Positions 17,091-28,125 of a stretch of 59,889 nucleotides of DNA are shown piece after piece. The translations under genes were made by a program, and so were the position numbers. The stretch is from SAR202 cluster bacterium Io17-Chloro-G6. GTDB lineage: Bacteria; Chloroflexota; Dehalococcoidia; UBA3495. Location: assembly GCA_002816585.1 (NCBI GenBank), contig MUCT01000018.1, positions 1-59,889 on the forward strand, written 5' to 3'. Within the stretch, counting starts at the first letter, position 1, and every line of letters starts with the position of its first letter. The notes beneath the pieces are model-generated. The model saw only the letters and a program-made list of their open reading frames with translations, did not search any database and had not been told where the DNA came from.

Positions 17091-18827
17091 ATGAAACCGA
17101 TTTTCGCACTCCTATCTTTGATTATCTTGGTGGCGATCGCGTGTTCATCTGATTCCACGACGGGCTCCACCTCAGAACCCACGCCAGAGACTTCGGCCGG
17201 GGTCAACGCCACCGCTGCGCCTCTGCCCGCGGGCGCGGGGGAGTCGGCAGCAACCGCAACTCCTACCCCGGTCCCCGAGCCCACCAGTACGCCTCGGAGC
17301 GGCTCCGCGAGTTCGAAGATCGTGGACGGGGGAACCTTCCTCCGGTTGGGCGCAGAACCCCCAACCTTGGACCCTCACCTCACATCCTCTGCCGAATCCG
17401 CAGTGTACGCCGTGGAGATCTTCGGCGGTCTAATGACTATAGACCGCAACCTGGCCATAGTGGGCGATTTGGCGGAGAGTTGGAATGTCAGCGAAGACGG
17501 GACGATAACCACATTCCGGCTCCAGCCAGATGCCAAGTTTCACAACGGGAAAAGTGTGACGGCTGGCGACCTTAAATGGTCGTTGGAAAGGGCGGCCGAT
17601 CCACTCACCGAATCGTTCAACGCCAGTGTCTACCTGGGCGACATCGTGGGGGTGCTGGAAAAACTGGCCGGGTCCGCCACGCAGATCTCCGGCGTCCGGG
17701 CGATCGACGACCGGACGTTGACCATTACCACCGACGCTCCCAAAGCCTATTTCCTCTCCAAACTCACCTATCCCGTGAGCTTTGTCCTAGACAGGGAAAA
17801 TGTTGAACTAAACGACAATTGGATATTGGAACCCAATGGCACCGGGCCCTTCCGGCTGGCCGAGTACGTTCCAGGTGAGGTGCTCCGGCTGGCCAGGTTC
17901 GAAGACTATCACCTGGGACCGGCCAACATAGAAGAAGTGGAGTTCCTGCTCAGCGGCGGCAACAGCATGCTGATGTATGAGAACGACGAGATACACATCA
18001 CCGGGATTCCGCTGTCTCTATTGCCGGGCGTGCAAGACCCTTCCAATCCTCTTCGAAACGAGATAGTGGCGGCCCAACCGGCATTCGACGTGGATTACTT
18101 CGGGTTTAATACCACTGAACCTCCGTTCGACGATGTAAAGGTTAGGCAGGCCTTCAACTACGCCATCGACCGGCAGACTATAGCCAGCACAATCTACCAG
18201 GACCTGGTGGTGCCGGCGGCGGGTATCTTACCGCCTGGGTTCCCCGGCTTCAACCCGGATCTCGAAGGTTACGAATTCAACCCTGAAAAGGCGCGCCAGT
18301 TGATCAAGGAATCCAAATACGGGTCTGCCAGCGAGATGCCCAGGATAACCCTGACGCTCCCCGGCAGCTTTGGCGCCACTATAATCACGCCCATCGAAGC
18401 GATTTTGGGCATGTGGCAGGAAATATTGGGTGTGGAAATCGACCTGCTTCAAACGGAATGGGCCATATTCCTGGATGACCTACACAAGAATCGGTTCCAG
18501 ATGTTCGGCGGCCTCGGCTGGATCGCGGATTACCCAGACCCGGAAGATTTCTTGGATGTCTTGTTCCACTCCAAGAGCAATAATAATCAATCCGAGTACT
18601 CCAACCCCGAATTGGACCTTCTGTTGGAGCGTGCCAGAGTGGAGCAGGACGAACAGGCCCGGTTCGAAATGTATCACGAGGCTGAAAGGATTATCGTTGA
18701 TGAAGCGCCGTGGGTGCCGTTGTGGCACTCGAATGGGGGCTCCGTTCTGATCAAGCCCTTCGTGAACGATTATTTCTTGTTCCCAATGGTGATTCCCAAG
18801 TACCGTTACATCTATCTCACCGAATAG
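17091..18827 (+). CDS. ABC transporter substrate-binding lipoprotein (SBP_bac_5)
   Basis: This 578-aa extracytoplasmic binding protein of the DppA/OppA family likely captures oligopeptides or similar solutes. The signal peptide ends in a lipobox (ILVAIAC, Cys at residue 18), followed by a Thr/Pro/Ser-rich linker of about 60 residues. The mature fold shows LRLGAEPPTLDPHLTS, AESWNVSEDGTITTFRL, KFHNGKSVTAGD, and VRQAFNYAIDRQTI. The start was chosen for GAGG 7 bases upstream and the good signal peptide; 60 bases upstream in frame lack both. No permease or ATPase genes are adjacent, so it is an orphan or is served by a transporter elsewhere. Confidence 0.93.
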   Translation: MKPIFALLSLIILVAIACSSDSTTGSTSEPTPETSAGVNATAAPLPAGAGESAATATPTPVPEPTSTPRSGSASSKIVDGGTFLRLGAEPPTLDPHLTSSAESAVYAVEIFGGLMTIDRNLAIVGDLAESWNVSEDGTITTFRLQPDAKFHNGKSVTAGDLKWSLERAADPLTESFNASVYLGDIVGVLEKLAGSATQISGVRAIDDRTLTITTDAPKAYFLSKLTYPVSFVLDRENVELNDNWILEPNGTGPFRLAEYVPGEVLRLARFEDYHLGPANIEEVEFLLSGGNSMLMYENDEIHITGIPLSLLPGVQDPSNPLRNEIVAAQPAFDVDYFGFNTTEPPFDDVKVRQAFNYAIDRQTIASTIYQDLVVPAAGILPPGFPGFNPDLEGYEFNPEKARQLIKESKYGSASEMPRITLTLPGSFGATIITPIEAILGMWQEILGVEIDLLQTEWAIFLDDLHKNRFQMFGGLGWIADYPDPEDFLDVLFHSKSNNNQSEYSNPELDLLLERARVEQDEQARFEMYHEAERIIVDEAPWVPLWHSNGGSVLIKPFVNDYFLFPMVIPKYRYIYLTE

Positions 18828-18950
18828 AGCAACCGGAAAGTTGCAAAAGGGCCTTGTCATTGTCACTCTGGGGATAGCAAAGAGTCTTCCTGCGAGGCTC
18901 GGCGAGAGATTCCTCCCTTGGCCCAGCGCGATGCACGGGAGTAGGCTGAG

Positions 18951-19832
18951 ATGAAGGTTTACCTGGTAGACGGAACCTACGAGTTGTTCCGGTCCTATTT
19001 CGCTTTGCCTCCGATAAAGGCTTCCGATGGGCGTCCCGTGGGAGCGGTTCGTGGCATCGTGCAGAGTCTCCTTTACCTTCTCCGGGAAAATGAAGTGACC
19101 CAGATAGGTTGCGCCTTCGACCACGTCGTGGAATCGTTCCGGAACGAGATGTTTGCCGGCTACAAAACAGGAGAAGGCACCCCGGAAGACCTTCTGGCCC
19201 AGTTTGAACTGGCTGAACGGGCCGTGGACGCCTTGGGAGTCGTGGTCTGGCCCATGATTGAATTTGAAGCGGACGACGCATTGGCAACGGCCGCGGCCGC
19301 CTGCAGCTTACTGCCCGAAGTCGAACAGGTAGTTATCTGCTCTCCCGACAAAGACCTGGCCCAAATGGTGGTTGGCGATTCCGTGGTCTGTTACGACCGC
19401 CGCCGGGAGACGGTAATGGACGAAGCGGGCGTAGTCGGAAAATTCGGAGTATCTCCCAGGTCCATTCCCGACTTGTTGGCCCTGACCGGGGACGCTGCCG
19501 ATGGCATCCCTGGGATTCCCAAATGGGGCGCCAAGACGTCAGCCAATCTGCTGTTCCGCTACGGGCACATTGAAGCGATACCCCATGAAGCGGCTGACTG
19601 GGACGTGCCGGTAAGGGGTGCGGCGGGCGCAGCCAAGAGCCTCAACGACCATGCCAGCGAAGCGCGCCTGTACAAAGAGCTCGCTACCCTGCGGACTGAT
19701 GTTCCCATCGACTCGTCACTGGGGGCGCTTGAATGGAAGGGCGTTCACCAGGAAAAGTACCTGTCTCTATGTGATGATCTGGGCTTCGGACGGCTCGCCA
19801 GTCTGCCGCACAAGTGGTCCGACGGCGCCTAG
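18951..19832 (+). CDS. 5'-3' exonuclease (PolI-type FEN domain, stand-alone)
   Basis: This 293-aa protein matches the 5' nuclease domain of DNA polymerase I. It opens with MKVYLVDGTYELFRSYFA and has the acidic clusters of the metal sites (AFDHVVESFRNE, EFEADDALAT near 105, CSPDKDLAQMV) and the helix-hairpin-helix LLALTGDAADGIPGIPKWG. No polymerase domain follows. It could process flaps, RNA primers or repair intermediates. The ATG has GGGAG upstream. It is convergent with the Kelch-type minor pilin, with 24 bases between stops. Confidence 0.92.
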   Translation: MKVYLVDGTYELFRSYFALPPIKASDGRPVGAVRGIVQSLLYLLRENEVTQIGCAFDHVVESFRNEMFAGYKTGEGTPEDLLAQFELAERAVDALGVVVWPMIEFEADDALATAAAACSLLPEVEQVVICSPDKDLAQMVVGDSVVCYDRRRETVMDEAGVVGKFGVSPRSIPDLLALTGDAADGIPGIPKWGAKTSANLLFRYGHIEAIPHEAADWDVPVRGAAGAAKSLNDHASEARLYKELATLRTDVPIDSSLGALEWKGVHQEKYLSLCDDLGFGRLASLPHKWSDGA

Positions 19833-19856
19833 ACAGCGGGAAGATAATCTCACCGG

Positions 19857-22800
19857 CTACTGCAGCCGGTAAAAGTCGACTTTGTCGTCGCCCCGGAGGA
19901 CGAAAAGCTCGCCGTCCAACGTGGTTAACGCTCCGCCATCATCAGCGCTGCCCGGAGTGCTGGAAATGCTGGTCCATGAGTCGCCGCTAATGCTATAGCG
20001 CCACACGTCGCCCTTCCGGCCGCCACGCAGACCGAAGATGTAATCTGCGTCCAAAGACACCAGAGATCCGCCCTGTTTTACGTTCGAAGGGGCCGATGCC
20101 ATCGACGACCAGCTATCGCCAGAAACCGAGTACCTCCAGAAATCCTTCTTATTATCCCCGCGGAACGCATACACAAAGCCCGAGTTGTACGACAACGCCC
20201 CGCCATCGTCTACGTTGGACGGAGTATTGGCCAGAGAACTCCAAACGCCCGTGGAAATTGTGTATTTCCACCACGATTTCGTGCCTGCGCCACCCAGGGC
20301 GTAAATCGTGTCTGACCCGTCATATGTGAGAGCGCCACCCCAATCCACGTCATCTGGAGCATCGGCAAGGTTCTGCCAGCTATTTCCGCTGATGGTGTAG
20401 CGCCAGAAATCCTTCGTGCCTCCGCCTCGAAGGGCGTAAATATACCCACCGGCATGGACCAGGGAGCCACCGGCGTCCACGGTGTTGGGAGTGACGGCCA
20501 AGACACTCCAAGTATTATCGGACCGGTTGAAACGCCAGAAATCCGTATTGGCGCCACCACGCAGGGCAAATATACCGGCGCCATCGGTCGCCAACGAGCC
20601 TCCGCCCTTCACTTGGCTAGGTGTATTGGCTCTGGAATCCCAATCGGACGAACCGAAGGGATCTTCAGGTGTCGGCGTCGGCGTCGGCGTGGCAGTAGGG
20701 GCCAGCGTCGGAGTGGCCGTGGGCGCAGGAGTCGGCGTGGCTGTAAGCGCCGGTGTTGGCGTGACCGTGGGCGTGGGCGCCGGTGTCGGCGTAACCGTAC
20801 CCACCGGGGTTGGTGTCGGCGTACCCACCGGGGTCGGCGTGGGCGCAAGCGTAGGTGTAGTTGTAGGCGTGGGCGGCACGGAAGTCGCGGTAGCCGTCGG
20901 CGGCAAGATAGGTGTGGCCGTCGGATACGGGGTAGGCGTAGGGATAGCTGTCGGCGACGGTGTCGGTGCGCCCACGGGAGTAGGAGTCGGCGAAGGCAGG
21001 CCCAGTCCATTTTCGATCAAGACTTCATCACCGGCCAGTACCTCAATTACTCCATCGTTGTTGGAAATCGCGACCGATTCTTCATCGCTGATGTTCTTTA
21101 GAGTGATTTCCCCTTGGCTAATCTTGGTGACAATAGCCGCGCCATTTGTCGGTACGGTGGCGATGACTTCGCTGTCGAGCTTGATGTCCACCGGGCCGTT
21201 GTGGACGTCGATTTCCAGAGGCTCACAGGACGCCATAAACACATCGCCGTTGGTCAGGTTCAAAGTTGTCTCGCAGATACTTGCCGTAGCTTGATCGTCG
21301 CCCCTACCCGTGACGGAGATCAAGACCCCCTGGCCCGGAGAGCCCGATTCTGCCACGTTTATCTTTAGTCCCGCCGACTCCACAACCTGACCGAATGTAG
21401 TGCCGCCAAGATGCTGGCCTGTAAACCGGAGCGAAGCAACCTCGCTTTCATCAACGAAAACGTCGGTCTCAAAGCCGCCGTCGATGGTGTCCCAGATATA
21501 GTCGTTGTCCTGGTCAAACACCTCATCGGCCACGCCCACCAGTCCATGCCATGACTGGACGAATACCTGGTGATGCGACAGAGATGCTGTTTCCGGAGTC
21601 CACGTCACGGAGGTGACGGGGCCCGGCGCCTGGCGTACCACGGACCTGATCACGGCATCACCGAACTGGCTCTGAATCACATAATCCCGGTAGGAAGCTC
21701 CAAATATCCAAGTGCCGTCCGTACTTCCGCTGTCTAAGTGGCGGTTTGTGAATATGGCCGGCGCGTTTCCATTCTCATTGTCCGCATTGTTGGTGAACAC
21801 GATTGTGTAGATTCCGGCCTGAACTTCGAAAAATCCAGTTCGGAGGAATGTCTCACCATTCTTGGGGTGGAGATGAGCCTGGTGCACCAAGTCGTTGCCT
21901 TCTTCGTCTTCTGGACTGCCAACATACCGCCCGGGCGTCACCAAAACCCCGTTTTCTAATACCGTGCCGCGGAAGACCTTGACCGATATCTGGTCTTCCT
22001 CATCCAGCTCGGGATCGGCGACGATCGGCATTGGCAAGAACGCCCAGTTGACGCCCAGTAGACCAGTCTGTACGTTGTTCAACTGAAGTACGTAGCTGGT
22101 GCCAGGAGGAAGAAACTCGAGATCCTGGGTGCCGCGGGAAGGGTCGATGAACCGGTGCGACGCGTCGGCCAGCAGCGTCTCTCGGTCCTCAGTGGATGTT
22201 GCCACAAACACCAACCGGTCAAGCTCAACCCGGAATTCCCCTTTGCCTATGAATGTGATTCGTGCCTTCACCTCCTTGGCGGACAAGCTATTGATGTAAT
22301 CAATGGCAGCTTGGCCAACTTCGAAGGCCATGTGCCGGTCAACGTTGCTAGTCTTTATCTTCTGGGCGAATTCATTAATCTTCCTGAAGCCATAAAAAAC
22401 GTTGGCCATTGGGTCATCGGGGTTAAATACCCTGACCTCAACACTCACCTCGCCCATGTTCTCTGAATCGACTTGGTAAGAACGGGCGATGACCGGCACT
22501 ACCAGCGTGTCCAAGTTTGTTAGTTCAAACCGCTCGCTGGTCACCTCCAACTCAATCCTGCCGCCGTCGCTCTCAAAGGTGTGGTAAGAACGGTCGTCCA
22601 GTCCGGTATCGGCGACACCGCCTGACACCACGGCGCCGCGGTTCATGATTATCCCTTCGGCCATGAACCGGGTGTCGGCCATAATGGCGCCGATCAGTCC
22701 AAATTTGACCCGCTCCACGTGGAGTTGAAAATTCGGCCGGTCCTTTCGGAACCAATGATAGAAACCGTCTTTTTTGATGCTGTCGCTGTCAGCGTCGGCG

Positions 22801-23726
22801 GGGTGGATGTGGCCCGGATCGGAATTGACCGTGGCGACGACCTGGATCTTGACGAACTTATTGTGATTCAGGTACTCCAGGGCGCCATCGCTTAGCCGAA
22901 AGGTGACGTTGACGTTTCCCTGGTGCGAGCCGCCATCGTTCAGTTCGTCATGCACATGGTCAGTTACTCCATCGTCGTGAACATGGTTGAAAGTTCGTGT
23001 CACATCCGGGACTGCCCGCAGTTTACCTACCGTTGGGTCCCCAATTTCCGGATTCCATTCGTAGGCGTAGATGTATACCTCGGCCGATTCCTCCCAAACC
23101 TGGAGGTCAAGCTGAACATCGCCGGAGAGAGTCGAATGAAAATCAACCAACTCGCTGATGAAGGTGAATTCAACCGTCTGAGGATTGGAGTCGTATTCGA
23201 CGCCTGCAGGCGATGAATCGTCGGGCAGAGTTCCTTCGCCGATAACATCGAACACGAAGGGATACTTGTAGTCCTTACCATCGGCTGCCAAGTAGGCAGC
23301 GGCCGGCGGTCCGGTTATGACTGGATCGGCGGATAAAGTTCCTATGGCGACCGTTGGGTCTCCATTTTTGCCGTAACTCAGAAACCGCCGGCTGGTGACT
23401 GGCAGAGAAGACTCGTTCCGCAGGGCCTCGATGGTCGTGTACGGCACACTGCCGTCGACGTGGACCACAGGGGGTTGGTAGTTTAGGGGCGCAGGCGGAT
23501 CGCCGTCCGCGCCACGGATCAGGTCCTCTATCCCCGCTAGAACTCCTGCCTCCGCGATATAAGCATCATTGGCGCCATCCAACAGTTTCCCCTGACTACG
23601 GGCGGTGGTGGCTACGGTGGCCGCGACCGGCACTATAACCAGAACGCCAATCAGTGACGCCAGGATAGCCATGGGAAGGATGGCCCCCGATTGGTCTTTG
23701 GTGATTCTTTTGAAAATCTGCTTCAA
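19857..23726 (-). CDS. PilX-like giant minor pilin with Kelch-like propeller
   Basis: This 1289-aa protein is the last gene of the pilus locus. The N-terminus has a single hydrophobic helix (about 15-40) preceded by DQSG and followed by [16 protein letters not shown], like PilX/GspK pilins, but no Glu at position +5. The middle is beta-rich, with a His-rich patch ([14 protein letters not shown]) near residue 250. Residues about 920-1030 are a Thr-Pro-rich stalk. The last ~260 residues are six repeats of about 43-45 residues with W-S-x-L-x-x-TP, GGSL and ALRGG / FWRY motifs, resembling Kelch blades of a beta-propeller. It is probably a surface-exposed tip adhesin or sensor. Confidence 0.82.
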   Translation of the reverse strand: MKQIFKRITKDQSGAILPMAILASLIGVLVIVPVAATVATTARSQGKLLDGANDAYIAEAGVLAGIEDLIRGADGDPPAPLNYQPPVVHVDGSVPYTTIEALRNESSLPVTSRRFLSYGKNGDPTVAIGTLSADPVITGPPAAAYLAADGKDYKYPFVFDVIGEGTLPDDSSPAGVEYDSNPQTVEFTFISELVDFHSTLSGDVQLDLQVWEESAEVYIYAYEWNPEIGDPTVGKLRAVPDVTRTFNHVHDDGVTDHVHDELNDGGSHQGNVNVTFRLSDGALEYLNHNKFVKIQVVATVNSDPGHIHPADADSDSIKKDGFYHWFRKDRPNFQLHVERVKFGLIGAIMADTRFMAEGIIMNRGAVVSGGVADTGLDDRSYHTFESDGGRIELEVTSERFELTNLDTLVVPVIARSYQVDSENMGEVSVEVRVFNPDDPMANVFYGFRKINEFAQKIKTSNVDRHMAFEVGQAAIDYINSLSAKEVKARITFIGKGEFRVELDRLVFVATSTEDRETLLADASHRFIDPSRGTQDLEFLPPGTSYVLQLNNVQTGLLGVNWAFLPMPIVADPELDEEDQISVKVFRGTVLENGVLVTPGRYVGSPEDEEGNDLVHQAHLHPKNGETFLRTGFFEVQAGIYTIVFTNNADNENGNAPAIFTNRHLDSGSTDGTWIFGASYRDYVIQSQFGDAVIRSVVRQAPGPVTSVTWTPETASLSHHQVFVQSWHGLVGVADEVFDQDNDYIWDTIDGGFETDVFVDESEVASLRFTGQHLGGTTFGQVVESAGLKINVAESGSPGQGVLISVTGRGDDQATASICETTLNLTNGDVFMASCEPLEIDVHNGPVDIKLDSEVIATVPTNGAAIVTKISQGEITLKNISDEESVAISNNDGVIEVLAGDEVLIENGLGLPSPTPTPVGAPTPSPTAIPTPTPYPTATPILPPTATATSVPPTPTTTPTLAPTPTPVGTPTPTPVGTVTPTPAPTPTVTPTPALTATPTPAPTATPTLAPTATPTPTPTPEDPFGSSDWDSRANTPSQVKGGGSLATDGAGIFALRGGANTDFWRFNRSDNTWSVLAVTPNTVDAGGSLVHAGGYIYALRGGGTKDFWRYTISGNSWQNLADAPDDVDWGGALTYDGSDTIYALGGAGTKSWWKYTISTGVWSSLANTPSNVDDGGALSYNSGFVYAFRGDNKKDFWRYSVSGDSWSSMASAPSNVKQGGSLVSLDADYIFGLRGGRKGDVWRYSISGDSWTSISSTPGSADDGGALTTLDGELFVLRGDDKVDFYRLQ

Positions 23727-23795
23727 GTTGTTTGCTGGGATGCGCTCGCTAGCTTGGGTTCCGTTGGGTCAAATTCACCTTGGAGCAACTCCCGG

Positions 23796-24392
23796 TTACT
23801 GGAGCGGACTTGGAAACTGGACGGGCCGCTCGAAGCTGGGACGAAAATCGGCCACCACTATTCCGCGGCTCAAGAGTTCGCTGACCTCATCGGTCGATTG
23901 CCGCTCGATATCCAGGTCCACGGCGATGCCCCCTCTGGTATAGGCCCAATCATCGGTATTCGGGTCGAACTTCCACTGCGACGGTGTATGCCTGAAAACA
24001 ACATCGCCGAATTCCTCGATTCCGCCCATCAGCAGGAAAGGAGCAGATGACGAACCGTCCCAGGTCAAAACCCGGAATACGCTTTCTTCTGCCCAGTAAT
24101 ACCGGGATGTAACGGCCACCGGAATCGCGCCAGCGAATTCGATCCATTCGAAGGTCCCGTATTCCGGCGCCACACCTGGGGTGAACGACCGCGAGGAAAC
24201 CGCGTCGTTCATCAGCACGACGGTGGAGGACTGCAATTTGGTCGCGGTTTTCACCTCGTCAGAGATCTTTAGGGGAACGCGCAACTGGGCCGCGATGATG
24301 CCAGACAGCGGCACCGACATGATGCCGGCAATCGCCATCGCTACCGTCAACTCCACCAATGTGTTGCCAAGTCGTGATTTAAGGAATTTCAT
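23796..24392 (-). CDS. PilW-like minor pilin
   Basis: This 198-aa protein has a type IV prepilin signal: leader MKFLKSRLG, then NTLVELTVAMAIAGIM with Glu at +5 of the mature protein. The +1 residue is Asn instead of Phe. It then continues as a globular domain with SRYYWAEESVFRVLTWDG. The start was set at the ATG just before the leader; the frame is open to 24458 but that would add a 22-residue non-canonical extension. It lies between the propeller pilin and the Kelch pilin, typical of a minor-pilin cluster (PilV/W/X). Confidence 0.82.
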   Translation of the reverse strand: MKFLKSRLGNTLVELTVAMAIAGIMSVPLSGIIAAQLRVPLKISDEVKTATKLQSSTVVLMNDAVSSRSFTPGVAPEYGTFEWIEFAGAIPVAVTSRYYWAEESVFRVLTWDGSSSAPFLLMGGIEEFGDVVFRHTPSQWKFDPNTDDWAYTRGGIAVDLDIERQSTDEVSELLSRGIVVADFRPSFERPVQFPSPLQ

Positions 24393-24473
24393 TGTCAGAT
24401 AATTTGAGTCAGATGATTCGGTTTTCGCGCTTACGCAATGACGATTGAAATACGTCATCTCTACTCGGACTCG

Positions 24474-26345
24474 CTACTCTTGGATGTCGCCGCTGGTTGT
24501 GATCACAACGGTCTTCATGAAGCCGTCATCGCCGTCACCGGCATACGCGATGGCGTATACATCGCCTGAGACATTGATGATGCTGGGTGTGGCGCCCTTC
24601 AGGTTGTCAAACTCCAGTGTGTCGATCACCGCGTCTGTGATCTGACCGTCGGCCGCTATCTCTACCGTCTTCAGGAAGCCGTCACCGCCATCACCGGCAT
24701 AGGCGATGGCGTATACATCGCCCGAGATTGCGATGATGCTGGGCGCGGCGCCCTTTAAAGTGTCAAACTCCAGCGTGTCGATCACCGCGTCCGTGATCTG
24801 ACCGTCGGCCGCTATCTCTACCGTCTTCAGGAAGCCGTCGTCGCCATCGCCGGCATAGGCGATTCCGAATACATTTCCAGAGATTGGGAGTATGTTCGGC
24901 GTCTTGGCCTTCTGCGTGTCAAACTCCAAGGTGTCGATGGCCGAATCCGTGATCTGGCCGTTGTCCGCTATCTCTACCGTCTTCAAAAAGCCGTCGTCGC
25001 CGTTCCCGGCGTAGGCCACGGCGTATACCTTGCCCGAGACTGGAATTATCTTGGGCGTGTTGCCCTTTTGCGTGTCAAACTCCAGATTGTCGATCACTGT
25101 GTCAGTTATCTGACCGCTGGCGGCTATCTCTACCGTCTTCAGGAAACCGTCATCGCCATTCCCGGCATAGGTTAAAGCGTATACATCGCCTGAGACCCGA
25201 ATGATGTCGGGCGTCTTGCCCTTTTCCGTGTCAAACTCTAGCGTGTCGATCACCGCGTCCGTGATCTGACCGCCGGCTGTTATCTCAACGGTTATCAGGA
25301 CGCCGTCGTCGCCATTGCCGGCATAGGCCACGGCGTATACGTTGCCCGATATGGGAATTATTTTCGGCGTCTTGCCCTTTTCCGTGTCAAACTCAAGGGT
25401 GTCGATCACCCCATCCGTTATCTGACCGCTCGCTGCTATCTCAACAGTCTTTATAAACCCGTCGTCCCCATCGCCCGCATAGGCTATGGCGTACACATTG
25501 CCCGAGACCGAGATTATGTTGGGCGTCTTACCCTTTAGCGGGTCAAACTCCAGGGTGTCACTCCATGGCGTAGGCGTAGGCGTCGGCGTGGGCGTGGGCG
25601 TGATAGTGGGCGCCAGAGTGGGCGTCGGTGTTACTGACGGTACGGGAGTGGCTGTAGGGGACGGAGTGGGCGTCGGCGCGGCCGTCGGTACGGGAGTGGC
25701 CGTAAGGGACGGAGTGGGCGTCGGCGCGGCCGTCGGTACGGGAGTGGCCGTAAGGGACGGAGTGGGCGTCGGCGTGGCCGTCGGCGGCGGTATGGGAGTG
25801 GGCGTGAGTGTTGGAGCAGGTGTAGGTGTCGGGAGACCCGCCGTCTTGATCTTCAAGAAGGTAGCACTAGAGGTTCTTCCGTCTTTGGTTGCCGTAACTT
25901 TGATCTGCTGAACAACTTGCCCCAGATCCGTCCCGTCTATGCGATATCTGGAGCCGGGATCCGTCGCCGAAAAAGATATTGAGACGTTGGGAGGGACACC
26001 CTCGATCAGCGGATATTGCTCAGGGTCATTGTTGTAAGGCACGTTCTGGATAGTTTCGGCTTGGGCTCTGATCAATTGGGTGAGGCTGAGGTCCCCTTGA
26101 GTGTTGGCGGATATGCGAAAAGTGGCGCCTAATAAGACGACGCTTCCTACGACTGCAACCCCGATCAGGCCCACCGCAACAATTGACTCTATGAGAGAAA
26201 ATCCTCTTTGGAGACCCAAAGAGTGGGCTACGACGCTTAATCTGGCCGCAAAACAATCGATAGCCCCGGTCCAAAGACTGGGGCCAGGCAATTCCGGCGC
26301 CGACGGCTCTCCGGGATGATTGGTTTTGTTCCGCAGTGGGAGCAT
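24474..26345 (-). CDS. Prepilin-like protein with seven-repeat propeller
   Basis: The gene fuses a pilin N-terminus to a repeat domain (623 aa from the chosen ATG). The prepilin site is [11 protein letters not shown], followed by a hydrophobic helix. A Thr-Pro-rich linker covers about residues 175-260. Seven near-identical 52-residue repeats follow (about 263-623), each with DTLEFD, [14 protein letters not shown] and [12 protein letters not shown]. Seven repeats fit a closed seven-bladed beta-propeller, and DGDDG may bind Ca2+. The start is uncertain: ATG 26345 gives a 48-residue leader, GTG 26399 a longer one, and TTG 26219 a normal 6-residue leader. None has a clear ribosome site. Confidence 0.82.
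   Translation of the reverse strand: MLPLRNKTNHPGEPSAPELPGPSLWTGAIDCFAARLSVVAHSLGLQRGFSLIESIVAVGLIGVAVVGSVVLLGATFRISANTQGDLSLTQLIRAQAETIQNVPYNNDPEQYPLIEGVPPNVSISFSATDPGSRYRIDGTDLGQVVQQIKVTATKDGRTSSATFLKIKTAGLPTPTPAPTLTPTPIPPPTATPTPTPSLTATPVPTAAPTPTPSLTATPVPTAAPTPTPSPTATPVPSVTPTPTLAPTITPTPTPTPTPTPWSDTLEFDPLKGKTPNIISVSGNVYAIAYAGDGDDGFIKTVEIAASGQITDGVIDTLEFDTEKGKTPKIIPISGNVYAVAYAGNGDDGVLITVEITAGGQITDAVIDTLEFDTEKGKTPDIIRVSGDVYALTYAGNGDDGFLKTVEIAASGQITDTVIDNLEFDTQKGNTPKIIPVSGKVYAVAYAGNGDDGFLKTVEIADNGQITDSAIDTLEFDTQKAKTPNILPISGNVFGIAYAGDGDDGFLKTVEIAADGQITDAVIDTLEFDTLKGAAPSIIAISGDVYAIAYAGDGGDGFLKTVEIAADGQITDAVIDTLEFDNLKGATPSIINVSGDVYAIAYAGDGDDGFMKTVVITTSGDIQE
24477..25559 (-). repeat. Seven tandem 156-bp coding repeats
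   Basis: The repeats encode the 52-residue units of the propeller pilin and remain very similar at DNA level (for example the shared stretch CACCGCGTC recurs every 156 bases). This suggests recent expansion or gene conversion and makes the copy number prone to recombination or assembly collapse. Confidence 0.85.
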
Positions 26346-26501
26346 TCTCTTTATCTTTGGGACCGTCTGTACGGCTTCGATCGATCCAGTCAGATTCACT
26401 GGGCTAAGTGGTTCGGTGGTGAACCAATCTACAGGCGAATGCCGGGAGATAGGGCTTGAAGGCTTTGTTATGGATGCAAACGGTGCTTCCAGGCACAGAG
26501 A

Positions 26502-27311
26502 CTAGGGGTAAATACCTTCCTGAAATCCGCGGAGGTCCAACGCCGTGGAATCCTCAGTTGGCGGAACGACGGCGGGGTCGGTGATGGAGGTCCCGACGAT
26601 GCCGTCTTCGACAGCCAGACCGTTGTAGGGGAACAAGGCCAGAATGGAGTCGACCTCGCCATTGGCGTTGACGAACCAACTATATGATCCCCCGCCGATG
26701 CTAACTCCACCGTTGTCGGTGGATGCGGAGTCGGGAGCGGCTTTGAGCAGGCCAGCATCGATCAGTTCATTGAAGTCGATGAAATATCCGCGGGTGTCCA
26801 CCGCGTATCCCGTGCCCCGGAAGTCAACTTTTGCCAGGTACCAGCTATCGGTGTTCGGGCGTGGAGTGGTAAAGCCGACATCTTTCTCCAGGCTGAGTAC
26901 TTGGCCCCCGCCGGTGATGAGCACGTCGCGTTCGCCGTTCCCGGCATCTCTCCAGTATGGCTGCCCTCCCTGCGTGCCGAGAAGCGGATTGGCCAATGGC
27001 TCGATCAAAGTAGACGTCAGTTCGGTCCATTCCAATGGTTCGCCGCTGTCCTTAAGGGCATTAATGGGGTATTGGCGCAATCCCAAGTGGCGTTCGTTGT
27101 CAACCGCGGAAAAATAACTGTCGACCGCTGTCTGAATCAGCGTCAAATCTTGGTCATAGGCTGTTCCCTTGGATTTGGTAAGGGTGTTCGTCACAAGGGG
27201 AACGGCCACCGCGGCCATTACGCCCATAATGGCGATGACCACTACCATCTCCACAAGAGTGAATCCCCCCTTATTTTGTAGTACCCGCTTAATCTGGTTT
27301 GTCGGATGCAT
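26502..27311 (-). CDS. Type IV pilin / type II pseudopilin
   Basis: This 269-aa prepilin has leader MHPTNQIKRVLQNKGG then FTLVEMVVVIAIMGVMAAVAV, a textbook N-methylation/cleavage motif with Glu at +5. The C-terminal part is a globular domain with a GNGERDVLITGGGQVLSLE loop. The ATG at 27311 was preferred over a TTG at 27347 because the leader length becomes normal and a purine-rich GAGAAGGG precedes it. It is similar in type to the next pilin upstream and is probably a major or core subunit. Confidence 0.87.
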   Translation of the reverse strand: MHPTNQIKRVLQNKGGFTLVEMVVVIAIMGVMAAVAVPLVTNTLTKSKGTAYDQDLTLIQTAVDSYFSAVDNERHLGLRQYPINALKDSGEPLEWTELTSTLIEPLANPLLGTQGGQPYWRDAGNGERDVLITGGGQVLSLEKDVGFTTPRPNTDSWYLAKVDFRGTGYAVDTRGYFIDFNELIDAGLLKAAPDSASTDNGGVSIGGGSYSWFVNANGEVDSILALFPYNGLAVEDGIVGTSITDPAVVPPTEDSTALDLRGFQEGIYP

Positions 27312-27429
27312 CCCTTCTCTCTTAAATGCGTTGTAATATTTCGCCAATCCGCCCGGTCTCTGCTCGGCGGCTATGACCAGGAGGGGAGGTACTGTTCCCG
27401 TCCCGTCTTTGATGGAGCAGCCAAAACGA

Positions 27430-28125
27430 TTAGTTGATCCTCTGATATACCAAAGACACCTGCTCGGTCTCTGCAGACAACTTTTGAACCACGGTGAGTT
27501 TGAACAGAGCCACGTTGCGGGAGGTATGCTCTCCCGTGCTGCCGGCGGAGCCGGCTTTTTCGAACAGCCACATGTAGTTGGCGTATAGACCGCTCTTCCG
27601 GCCGACGCTGTCAGGCTCGGAGCTCATGTAGTTGAGGCCGACAAGGGTCCCAAAATCTACGGCCGTGAATCCGGTCAAGAGGTCAGATACCGCAAAGTCG
27701 ATGACTTCACCGGTTTCTTCCTGGACCGTGGTCAAGATCGCGCCGTCCTCACTTAAAAAGGCGATCTCGGTCACGGTTGTTGCTGCATCCCGGGGCATTT
27801 CACTGGGATAGATACTGGTGATGAAATTCTCCGGCCACCGGCTGCTGATCATCTGAACCGGTTTAGGGATGATGTTTAACACCATTGGATCCGCGGGAGT
27901 AATCGTCTCGGCGCCGTCTTGGTCCGAGAAATAATCGGCTGCGGCGCTCCCGACAGTTGTGGAGTCTTGTACCGCTTGGGCGTCACGGCTGGCTTCACTC
28001 GTTCCGCTCACAGAAGTGGTGACGATGCCCGCCAGTACAGCGACGATGGCCATGACCGCCAGCAACTCCAAGAGGGTGAATCCACGCAGGTTGTTGAGCA
28101 TCGTTTTCTTGATGTTTCGGATCAT
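27430..28125 (-). CDS. Type IV pilin / pseudopilin
   Basis: This 231-aa prepilin has leader MIRNIKKTMLNNLRG and mature start FTLLELLAVMAIVAVLAGIV (Glu at +5). The globular part contains AAADYFSDQDGAETITPAD and ends with QVSLVYQRIN. The ATG follows GGGGA. It is the first pilin after the prepilin peptidase gene in transcription order, separated from it by about 333 bases without a gene, so it may be transcribed from its own promoter and be the major subunit. Confidence 0.87.
   Translation of the reverse strand: MIRNIKKTMLNNLRGFTLLELLAVMAIVAVLAGIVTTSVSGTSEASRDAQAVQDSTTVGSAAADYFSDQDGAETITPADPMVLNIIPKPVQMISSRWPENFITSIYPSEMPRDAATTVTEIAFLSEDGAILTTVQEETGEVIDFAVSDLLTGFTAVDFGTLVGLNYMSSEPDSVGRKSGLYANYMWLFEKAGSAGSTGEHTSRNVALFKLTVVQKLSAETEQVSLVYQRIN

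Noticed and set aside
20482..21294. Long plus-strand frame rich in Gly and Val
   Set aside because: It is antisense to the Thr-Pro-rich stalk of the Kelch-type pilin; the low-complexity repeats keep the other frame open by chance.
25486..25911. Plus-strand Gly/Val repeat frame
   Set aside because: Antisense of the Thr-Pro linker in the propeller pilin; no ribosome site and no independent features.
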